Shown here piece after piece: positions 58,172 through 64,000 of a stretch of 64,000 bases of DNA; position 1 is the first letter of the stretch, and the number at the start of each line of letters is the position of its first letter. The notes beneath the pieces are model-generated. The model was not told where the DNA came from. It saw nothing but the letters and a program-made list of their open reading frames with translations, and made no database searches. The DNA is from CAIZGX01 sp044239865 (lineage in GTDB: Bacteria > Bacteroidota > Bacteroidia > Flavobacteriales_D > Sanyastnellaceae): positions 186,001 to 250,000 of the forward strand of contig JBIIAO010000001.1 in NCBI GenBank assembly GCA_044239865.1. The letters run 5' to 3'. The position numbers and the translations under genes were made by a program.

Positions 58172-59041
58172 TTATTCAAGTTCTCCAAACTCTCCTCTTT
58201 CAAACTGATGGAAGGCATCCATGAGTTCTTGTTTCGTATTCATTACGAAAGGACCGTATGCTGCAATAGGCTCCATAATAGGCTCTCCGGAAAGGATAAG
58301 AATGGTTGCGTCTTCTTCGCAAGAGATGGTGAATGTTTCTCCATCATTATTGAATAGTCCGAATTCGCTAGTCGCTAGATTTTGTTCTTCATTCACGGTA
58401 ATGCTTCCTGCAATTACGAGAACTCCTGTGTTGTTTCTTTCATTGAAGGAAAAGTTAGCCTTGCCTCCAGCGTTCAGTTTGACATTGAGCAAATGAACTT
58501 TGGTGAATGTGGAAGCAGCGCCTTTTGTTCCTTCATAATTCCCGGCAATGACTTCAACAATTCCAGAATCATTTGGCAATTCCACTTTCGGGATATTCGA
58601 ATTTAGAATTTCTTGATACTTCGGTTTTGAAAGTTTATTGGCTGCAGGAAGATTCACCCAAAGTTGAACCATGGAAAATATTCCACCTGCTTTTGAAAAT
58701 TCTTTTTCATGATATTCTTTGTGAAGAATACCAGATGCCGCGGTCATCCATTGCACATCTCCTTCGCCAATGATTCCGCTGTTTCCTGCGCTATCGTGAT
58801 GCGCAACTCTTCCTTTGTAAGCGATAGTTACAGTTTCAAATCCTTTGTGCGGATGAACACCCACGCCCTTCTGAACTTCTGTCGGAGGGAAGTAATGCGG
58901 AGCCGCGTAATCCAACATAATGAACGGATTCATTCTTTCCATACTCAAATAGTAATCGGGAATGAAGTGATGCACTTTAAATCCGTCTCCAACGAAATTG
59001 GTTGGCGGCGCTGGTATAATGGATTGAAGGGTTCTTTTCAT
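58172..59041 (-). CDS. Pirin family protein
   Basis: The 289-residue bicupin has the pirin N-terminal metal-binding cluster GVHPHKGFETVTIAYKGRVAHHDSAGNSGIIGEGDVQWMTAASGILHKEYHE with three His ligands and the Glu. Bacterial pirins bind iron and some have quercetinase or regulatory functions; none can be picked here. A TAAATTTG box ends 8 bases before its ATG; it is divergent from rimM. Confidence 0.92.
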   Translation of the reverse strand: MKRTLQSIIPAPPTNFVGDGFKVHHFIPDYYLSMERMNPFIMLDYAAPHYFPPTEVQKGVGVHPHKGFETVTIAYKGRVAHHDSAGNSGIIGEGDVQWMTAASGILHKEYHEKEFSKAGGIFSMVQLWVNLPAANKLSKPKYQEILNSNIPKVELPNDSGIVEVIAGNYEGTKGAASTFTKVHLLNVKLNAGGKANFSFNERNNTGVLVIAGSITVNEEQNLATSEFGLFNNDGETFTISCEEDATILILSGEPIMEPIAAYGPFVMNTKQELMDAFHQFERGEFGELE

Positions 59042-59049
59042 AAGTGTTG

Positions 59050-59057
59050 CAAATTTA
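59050..59057 (-). promoter_or_regulatory. -7 box TAAATTTG for the pirin gene
   Basis: An exact TAnnTTTG match on the minus strand, ending 8 bases before the ATG at 59041. Confidence 0.6.
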
Positions 59058-59146
59058 CATCAATTCCTCGCTTAGACCTTGCGAAGCACCTTTCGGAGAA
59101 CCTTTGCCGTAGACAATCTTGCTTCGCAAATCGCTATCTTCGCACC

Positions 59147-59677
59147 ATGAACAAAGACGAAATGCACTGCTTGGGGAAAATTACCAAGTTACATGGGTAC
59201 AAAGGCGAGTTGACGGTTTTTCTGGACACCGCGAAGGTGGCAGATTACAAGGAGTTACAGTTTTTATTTTTGGAAATTAAAGGAAGCTTGGTTCCCTATA
59301 AAATTGAATTATTCGAACCGAAGACCAACGATTCGGTGAAAGTGAGATTAGCCGGAGTTAACGACGAGGCCACAGCGAAATCGTTGTTGAAGTCTATGGT
59401 CTATGTGCGTTTAACCGAACTTTCCGTGAAAGACGAAGACCGCAGAGACATGGTGAATTGGGTCGGATACGAGGTCTTCGATCAAACACATGGAAACATT
59501 GGTGTCGTGGAAGAGGTAGTGGAGAACAGAAAGAATCCACAACTTGAAATTCGTCACAATACGGGCAAACTCATCTTACTTCCCCTTCAACCCGAATTCG
59601 TTTTGGAAATAGACGACGAGAGCAAAACCATTTCTACAGCGGCGCCTGAAGGACTAATTGAGCTATACTTAGAATAA
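59147..59677 (+). CDS. rimM: Ribosome maturation factor RimM
   Basis: The 176-residue 30S assembly factor has the N-terminal RimM domain (CLGKITKLHGYKGELTVFLDT, KVRLAGVNDEATAKSLLKSMVYV) and the C-terminal PRC-barrel (MVNWVGYEVFDQTHGNIGVVEEVVENRKNPQLEI, ILLPLQPEFVLEID). It starts at MNKDEMHCLGK (59147); a longer upstream frame runs across the pirin gene and is rejected. A TATCTTCG box ends 4 bases before this ATG. A strong terminator follows the gene. Confidence 0.95.
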   Translation: MNKDEMHCLGKITKLHGYKGELTVFLDTAKVADYKELQFLFLEIKGSLVPYKIELFEPKTNDSVKVRLAGVNDEATAKSLLKSMVYVRLTELSVKDEDRRDMVNWVGYEVFDQTHGNIGVVEEVVENRKNPQLEIRHNTGKLILLPLQPEFVLEIDDESKTISTAAPEGLIELYLE

Positions 59678-59710
59678 TTAATCAACATTTCAAACCGTTA
59701 ATGGTTGAGA

Positions 59711-59746
59711 AAGGGGTGAGTTTCGAGGATTCTCACCCTTTTTTTT
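59711..59746 (+). terminator. Intrinsic terminator of rimM
   Basis: The stem AAGGGGTGAG/CTCACCCTT (7 uninterrupted G-C/A-T pairs plus outer pairs) with an 11-base loop is followed by a run of eight T. Confidence 0.9.
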
Positions 59747-59751
59747 ATTAT

Positions 59752-59759
59752 TACCTTTG
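59752..59759 (+). promoter_or_regulatory. -7 box TACCTTTG for pckA
   Basis: An exact TAnnTTTG match just after the rimM terminator, 39 bases before the pckA ATG. Confidence 0.6.
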
Positions 59760-59798
59760 TGTTAACGATTCAATGACAGTCGAACCAAAAATTTATTC

Positions 59799-61406
59799 AT
59801 GACAAACATCGGTACACGTCCCGAAGGCGCTACATTGGCCTACCTAGGACTTAAACATGTTTCCACTGCATATTGGAACATGACACCTGCAGAATTGGTT
59901 GAAGAAACCATTTTACTTTCTCAGGGAACACTTACGAATACGGGCGCCTTAGCCATTGACACTGGGGAATTCACCGGAAGATCTCCAAAAGACAAGTTTA
60001 TTGTGAAAGACGCTTCTACCGAAAACAGTGTTTGGTGGAGCCAGTTCAACATTCCATTCGATTCAGATAAATTCACACGCTTGTATGAGCGTATGTGCGC
60101 ATACCTAAACGGACGCGAAGTATACGTGCGCGACGCTTATGTTTGTGCAGATCCTCGCTACCGTATGAATGTGCGTGTGGTAACAGAATTTCCATGGAGC
60201 AACATGTTCGCAAGCAACATGTTCTTGCGTCCAACTGCAGAGGAATTAACAACGATGACTCCTGAGTGGCACGTCATCTGTGCCCCTGAATTCATGGCCG
60301 ATCCAGAAATCGATGGAACGCGTCAACACAATTTCGCAATCATCGACTTCACGAAGAAAATGGCGATCATTGGCGGAACAGGATATACTGGAGAGATTAA
60401 AAAAGGGATTTTCACAGTGTTGAATTACGTCCTTCCACACGAGAAGAATGTATTGTCTATGCACTGTTCTGCGAACGTAGGTAAAGACGGCGACACTGCG
60501 GTATTCTTTGGACTTTCAGGAACAGGAAAAACGACACTGTCTTCTGACCCGAATAGAAGATTAATTGGAGACGACGAGCACGGATGGACAGATACAACGG
60601 TCTTTAATTTTGAAGGTGGATGTTACGCGAAGACCATTGACTTGTCTCGCGAGAAAGAACCGCAGATTTACGATGCGATTAAGTTCGGAGCATTGTTAGA
60701 GAACATTGGTTTTGAAGACGACGGAGTGACTCCCGATTACGCTGATAGCGCAAAGACAGAGAACACACGTGTGAGCTATCCGTTGGAGCACATCGACAAC
60801 ACGATGAATCCAAGTGTGGGTGGTATTCCGAAAAATATTTTCTTCTTGACTTGCGATGCGTTCGGTGTATTGCCTCCGATTAGCAAGCTTACCAAGGAGC
60901 AGGCGATGTATCAATTCATTAGCGGGTACACTGCGAAAGTTGCAGGAACTGAAGCTGGAATTACAGAGCCAACGACTACGTTCAGTGCATGTTTCGGTGC
61001 GCCTTTCTTACCGTTACATCCAACAGCTTATGCTGAGATGTTAGGAAAGAAAATCGACGAGAGCGGGGCGCAAGTGTGGTTAATCAACACGGGATGGTCA
61101 GGCGGATCATACGGAGTAGGAAGTCGCATGAAGTTGAGCTTCACTCGCGCCATGATTACTGCTGCGTTGGAAGGAAAGTTGAATAATGTTGAATTCGCGA
61201 CGCACGAAGTGTTCGGATTGGCAATGCCAACTTCTTGTCCAGAGGTTCCTGCTGAAATGTTGAATCCACGTTACACGTGGTCAGACAAAGACGCTTACGA
61301 CGCGAAGGCGAATGAGTTGGCGGAAAAGTTTGTCGCCAACTTCGAGAAGTTTAAAGACTACGCAAGTGAAGCATTGCTTTCGGCATCTCCGAAGGTGAAA
61401 GCTTAA
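59799..61406 (+). CDS. pckA: Phosphoenolpyruvate carboxykinase (ATP)
   Basis: The 535-residue enzyme converts oxaloacetate and ATP to phosphoenolpyruvate, the entry to gluconeogenesis. Signature parts are FTGRSPKDKFIVKD, the kinase-1a P-loop GLSGTGKTTLSSDPNR, the metal-binding LIGDDEHGW and the TGWSGGSYGVGSRM block. Size and domain order match ATP-dependent PEPCKs. It is followed by the fasciclin lipoprotein gene after only 13 bases. Confidence 0.97.
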   Translation: MTNIGTRPEGATLAYLGLKHVSTAYWNMTPAELVEETILLSQGTLTNTGALAIDTGEFTGRSPKDKFIVKDASTENSVWWSQFNIPFDSDKFTRLYERMCAYLNGREVYVRDAYVCADPRYRMNVRVVTEFPWSNMFASNMFLRPTAEELTTMTPEWHVICAPEFMADPEIDGTRQHNFAIIDFTKKMAIIGGTGYTGEIKKGIFTVLNYVLPHEKNVLSMHCSANVGKDGDTAVFFGLSGTGKTTLSSDPNRRLIGDDEHGWTDTTVFNFEGGCYAKTIDLSREKEPQIYDAIKFGALLENIGFEDDGVTPDYADSAKTENTRVSYPLEHIDNTMNPSVGGIPKNIFFLTCDAFGVLPPISKLTKEQAMYQFISGYTAKVAGTEAGITEPTTTFSACFGAPFLPLHPTAYAEMLGKKIDESGAQVWLINTGWSGGSYGVGSRMKLSFTRAMITAALEGKLNNVEFATHEVFGLAMPTSCPEVPAEMLNPRYTWSDKDAYDAKANELAEKFVANFEKFKDYASEALLSASPKVKA

Positions 61407-61419
61407 TTTTTATATTGAA

Positions 61420-61917
61420 ATGAAACAGGCCTGCTACATTGGAATAATTCTACTGTTGCAGGCCTGTTCTTCTTCAGAGCCGGAACATTCTGTTTCGGCA
61501 TCGAAGTCGAATGATCGTTCGGTTTATTCGAAGAAGGAAGAAAATATTCTCACTTTTTTAAGTTCAGAGTACGAGACATCTGTTTGGGCCAGTTTGGTTG
61601 AGTTAAGCGATTGGGCGGACTCTTTGAATAAAAACGAATACACGCTGCTCGTCCCATCTGATGCGGTTCTTCGCGCTAAAGGACTAGATAAATATAAGGC
61701 ACTCGTTCCATCCAACAACAGAGCGGCGCTTAACCAAGAAATCGGACATCATTTAATTCCAGGTCGCATTTCATTTGCAAATCTTCCAGATACTGTTTTG
61801 AAAAATGTGAATGGAGAAAGTTTAATTTACATTTCGTCTTCTAAAAGACTTGGGGAGTTTGAGATTACGGCGGTTGAGCGGGACTTAAAGTTAGGGCGAG
61901 TAATTAGAATAAGATAA
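61420..61917 (+). CDS. Fasciclin-domain lipoprotein
   Basis: The 165-residue lipoprotein (lipobox LLQAC, Cys16) contains one diverged FAS1 domain: SSEYETSVWASLVELSDWADSL, then YTLLVPSDAVLRAKG in place of the usual TVFAPTNAAF, and HHLIPGRISFANLP. FAS1 domains mediate adhesion in other proteins. It is cotranscribed with pckA, which is hard to explain by function. The messenger runs on into a C-free purine-rich repeat. Confidence 0.8.
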   Translation: MKQACYIGIILLLQACSSSEPEHSVSASKSNDRSVYSKKEENILTFLSSEYETSVWASLVELSDWADSLNKNEYTLLVPSDAVLRAKGLDKYKALVPSNNRAALNQEIGHHLIPGRISFANLPDTVLKNVNGESLIYISSSKRLGEFEITAVERDLKLGRVIRIR

Positions 61918-62001
61918 GAAAAGGGAAGAGAGGGGAAGAGAAGTTAAGAAAGAGGAAGAGAAGTTAAGAGAGGGTAAGAGAGGGTAAGAGGTGATAAAAG
62001 T
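61898..62001 (+). repeat. C-free purine-rich repeat tract
   Basis: These 104 bases contain no C on the + strand. They include two copies of GGAAGAGAAGTTAAGA at 61934 and 61954 (period 20) and two of GAGAGGGTAA (period 10). The first bases are the end of the fasciclin gene; the rest is its 3' flank up to hairpin array D. Confidence 0.85.
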
Positions 62002-62010
62002 CGTATTTAA

Positions 62011-62092
62011 TTCACCGAAGGTTTGATCGCAACGCGATTGATTGCTTCGGAATTAATCTGACGAAGTTAGATTGATCGCCTTCGGCGATTTA
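62011..62092 (-). repeat. Hairpin array D (3' of the gene at 62090-62614)
   Basis: Five hairpins begin at the stop codon of the minus-strand gene. On the + strand they read ATCGCC/TTC/GGCGAT (62075-62089), ATCTGAC/GAA/GTTAGAT with one G-T pair (62056-62072), ATTGC/TTC/GGAAT with one mismatch (62041-62053), ATCGC/AAC/GCGAT (62026-62038) and ACC/GAA/GGT (62014-62022). Design and loop size (3 bases) match arrays A-C, but the stem ends are AT...AT and the linkers are 2-3 bases, so it seems a sister family. Confidence 0.8.
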
Positions 62093-62614
62093 AGCGTAAT
62101 GCGTCATCAACTCAATCCTCAACATCCTCAACGCATTTTCAACAGCCGGATTCCCCACTGTAGCTTCCATCTCTAAAACGAAATTGCTGAGGTACATGCT
62201 GTTGTCGTCGGGATTCACTTTCGAGTATGACACTTTGAAAAGTTCAGAGATGTCGCTCTTCGCTTGCTGAATACTCGCCCACGTGTGCTCGCTTACATAC
62301 ATCTGCAACGAAACATTGTGGTCGAACTCTTCGCGAATGTTGCGAATCATTTCCAACTGCAATAACGTGCATGTCATTCCCGAACGATTGCTGCGCAAGA
62401 CAACGCTGCTCGGTCTTGATCTTTCCAACATAACAATCAATCGCTCGTAAGCAGATAGACGCAATGAAGCAAGGGCTGAAGCATTTGCTTTGCGCAATTC
62501 AGCGTTCCAACGGTTCTCGTTGTGCTTGTGTTGCTTTTCCAATAAGAAGAAAACCAAAGTGCCTGTGATAACAATACACAATGCCACCAATAGAAATGTA
62601 AGAGATGCGTTCAT
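62090..62614 (-). CDS. Hypothetical membrane-anchored protein (possibly DUF7935)
   Basis: A 174-residue protein with one N-terminal transmembrane helix (LTFLLVALCIVITGTLVFFLL) and a cytoplasmic helical domain with SLRLSAYERLIVMLERSRPSSVVLRS, QLEMIRNIREEFDHNVSLQMYVSEHTW and NPAVENALRMLRIELM. I have seen this pattern in Bacteroidota proteins that may be grouped as DUF7935, but that name is a low-confidence guess. Function unknown. It diverges from the FG-GAP gene. Its stop is the start of array D. Confidence 0.72.
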   Translation of the reverse strand: MNASLTFLLVALCIVITGTLVFFLLEKQHKHNENRWNAELRKANASALASLRLSAYERLIVMLERSRPSSVVLRSNRSGMTCTLLQLEMIRNIREEFDHNVSLQMYVSEHTWASIQQAKSDISELFKVSYSKVNPDDNSMYLSNFVLEMEATVGNPAVENALRMLRIELMTHYA

Positions 62615-62653
62615 GTTGCAAAGAAACTTCTTAAAGTGTTAACGTGCAAATGC

Positions 62654-62661
62654 TATCTTTG
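62654..62661 (+). promoter_or_regulatory. -7 box TATCTTTG for the FG-GAP gene
   Basis: An exact TAnnTTTG match, ending 6 bases before the ATG at 62668. Confidence 0.6.
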
Positions 62662-62667
62662 AGGGGT

Positions 62668-64000
62668 ATGAAATACTCCTTCGTCTTATTTTTGATTTTC
62701 GCTTGCGGAATTGCAATCGCGCAGCCACTTACGCGCTCTTACACCACTCCGGTGAGTGCAGACGGATTCTACATGCAGAACCCTTGGGCGGGTGGGTTAA
62801 ACTCTTGTCAGTTTTCACGTATCGACGCAAACGGCGACGGTAATAAAGATATTTTTGTTTTCGATCGAATCGGTTCGCGCATTTCTGTCTTCATAAACAT
62901 GGGTGATGTCCAAGGTGATACCTATTACAGATACACCCGTGAATACAACGCCGGCTTTCCAACAGGTTTAACTAACTGGGTTTTGCTGCGTGATTACAAT
63001 TGCGATGGTAAGGAAGATATTTTCGCAAATTATTACAGCGGTATTAAATTATGGAAGAACACCTCTTCAAACGGTGTCTTATCCTTTGAACCTGTCGATA
63101 ACGGAGCAACGATTCAGTCGAATTACGATTTTGGAAGTCCATTCTCGGCACCGATTTATACCGTTAGTCTAGATGTCCCTTCAATTACAGATTACGACAA
63201 CGACGGCGATCTAGATATCTTCTCCTATACCGAACAATCTACAACCGTTTACTTTTTTAAATCCATGCAGTCTGAAGAAGGTAACTGCGAAACAACAAGC
63301 TATATCTGTGGAAACAGATGCTACGGAATGTTCGGAGAAAGTCCCGAGAGTTTCGCCATTGTTGAAGGTGGAGATTTCGATTGCGGTTTCAACGTGACAG
63401 ACCCACGCTCGAGTGATCGCTTGCATACGGGTAGTTCGATTTGTTCGATTGATCTCGATAACAACGGGATTAAAGATTTTGTAATCGGAGATGTGTCTGA
63501 AAATAATTTGGGCGCCATCTTTTTTGAAAATGCAGTGAATGGGCTCGACAGTGCGACTACCGTTCAATTCGATTTTCCGGCACAAGTGGGAAATTCGTTA
63601 CCTGTGAATTTGCCTCTGTTTCCTTGTGCATATTACGAGGACATAAACAATAATGCCGTAAGCGATCTGCTTGTCTCTCCGAATGCTTATGCAACCGCAG
63701 AAGATGTGAACAGTGTTTGGTATTATGAAAATACGGGAGGAGAAAGCTCCCCACAATTTCAATTTGTGATGGACGATTTTCTTCAACACGACATGATTGA
63801 ATTGGGTACTGGAGCTTATCCGGTTTTAGAAGATGTGAATGGCGATGGATTAAAGGATTTGCTTATCACGAATCGCAAATCGTTCGATCCGATTACTCCA
63901 AGTAACAACCACACTTCGAGAATTTTTTGTTACTACAACAACGGAACACCGACAGTTCCTTCGTTCGATTTCAACTCGAATAACTGGCTGCCTTTGGCCA
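62668..64000 (+). CDS. FG-GAP/VCBS repeat secreted protein (3' partial)
   Basis: An open frame runs from the ATG at 62668 to the right edge (444 codons, no stop). It starts with a signal peptide (KYSFVLFLIFACGIAIAQ) and carries FG-GAP/VCBS repeats with calcium-binding-like loops: DANGDGNKDIFVFDR, DYDNDGDLDIFSY, DLDNNGIKDFVIGD, DINNNAVSDLLVS and DVNGDGLKDLLITN. Such proteins in Bacteroidota usually end in a type IX sorting domain, which would lie outside the window. Probably a surface or secreted adhesin-like protein. Confidence 0.85.
   Translation, partial: MKYSFVLFLIFACGIAIAQPLTRSYTTPVSADGFYMQNPWAGGLNSCQFSRIDANGDGNKDIFVFDRIGSRISVFINMGDVQGDTYYRYTREYNAGFPTGLTNWVLLRDYNCDGKEDIFANYYSGIKLWKNTSSNGVLSFEPVDNGATIQSNYDFGSPFSAPIYTVSLDVPSITDYDNDGDLDIFSYTEQSTTVYFFKSMQSEEGNCETTSYICGNRCYGMFGESPESFAIVEGGDFDCGFNVTDPRSSDRLHTGSSICSIDLDNNGIKDFVIGDVSENNLGAIFFENAVNGLDSATTVQFDFPAQVGNSLPVNLPLFPCAYYEDINNNAVSDLLVSPNAYATAEDVNSVWYYENTGGESSPQFQFVMDDFLQHDMIELGTGAYPVLEDVNGDGLKDLLITNRKSFDPITPSNNHTSRIFCYYNNGTPTVPSFDFNSNNWLPLA

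Noticed and set aside
58709..59677. A 322-residue version of rimM starting upstream
   Set aside because: The added N-terminus is the antisense of the pirin gene and its promoter; RimM homology begins at 59147.
61424..61468. Inverted repeat AACAGGCCTGC/GCAGGCCTGTT inside the fasciclin gene start as a regulatory hairpin
   Set aside because: CAGGCCTG is its own reverse complement, and both copies encode Gln-Ala-Cys in the signal peptide; the pairing can be a by-product of codon choice.
1..64000. tRNA, rRNA, insertion sequences or prophage genes
   Set aside because: No cloverleaf, transposase, integrase or phage structural gene was recognised by reading either strand; a tRNAscan and ISfinder search would settle it.

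Overview
The window reads as a chromosome segment of a member of the Bacteroidota, most likely a flavobacterial lineage. The grounds are: type IX secretion cargo with type A and type B sorting domains, a PorP/SprF partner, CHU_C-type and SBBP-repeat proteins, a fused E1 alpha-beta 2-oxoacid dehydrogenase, DUF6913 beside dapA, many secreted families typical of the phylum, and the TAnnTTTG -7 promoter box in front of many genes in place of obvious Shine-Dalgarno sites. kdsA indicates a Gram-negative with Kdo-containing LPS. I see no tRNA, rRNA, CRISPR array, prophage or insertion sequence. No gap between genes exceeds 300 bases.

Layout. 1-254: end of a response regulator. 255-3265 (-): five-gene operon of two lipoprotein cytochrome-like proteins, an OB-fold protein, YceI and a DUF5777 barrel. 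3332-7519 (-): E1 dehydrogenase, two DUF4412/GLPGLI-like secreted proteins, a TlpA thioredoxin and a ferredoxin. 7588-14594 (+): dapF, DUF4105, a lipoprotein plus outer-membrane protein pair, kdsA and a type IX cargo protein. 14591-22907 (-): dnaE with a fused proofreading exonuclease, MATE, TrmH, HU, APC permease. 22992-29397: DUF6913-dapA, smpB, cutC, patatin, a four-helix-bundle gene and an alanine/glycine symporter. Three intergenic arrays of tiny hairpins sit at gene 3' ends here. 29500-33581 (+): dnaX with an apparent programmed frameshift, S4 protein, two unrelated enzymes or membrane proteins. 33566-37599 (-): acetyltransferase, a type IX-exported multiheme cytochrome, DUF721, recF. 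37659-45940 (+): TPR protein, ribH, a type IX adhesin with its PorP partner, oxyR-selO. 45985-51603: two DUF6364/PIN toxin-antitoxin modules around DUF4197, an L,D-transpeptidase and ftcD. 51671-64000: ion channel, CE15-like esterase, CotH kinase, rpsP, CtlX, pirin, rimM, pckA, fasciclin lipoprotein, a hypothetical membrane protein and a partial FG-GAP protein.

Most interesting. (1) A family of short hairpin arrays in which 3-7 bp stems change from unit to unit while pairing is kept. Units are separated by a 4-base GAAT or TAAT linker. The arrays begin at, or inside, the stop codon of the gene they follow. Two of them, in opposite orientation, bracket the four-helix-bundle gene. (2) dnaX carries a ten-A run ending in A-AAA-AAG directly before its stop, with the tau C-terminal domain open in the -1 frame. 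(3) Both toxin-antitoxin promoters carry twin ACGT-centred palindromes about two helical turns apart. (4) Many -7 boxes end only 4-8 bases before the ATG, which suggests leaderless or near-leaderless transcripts.
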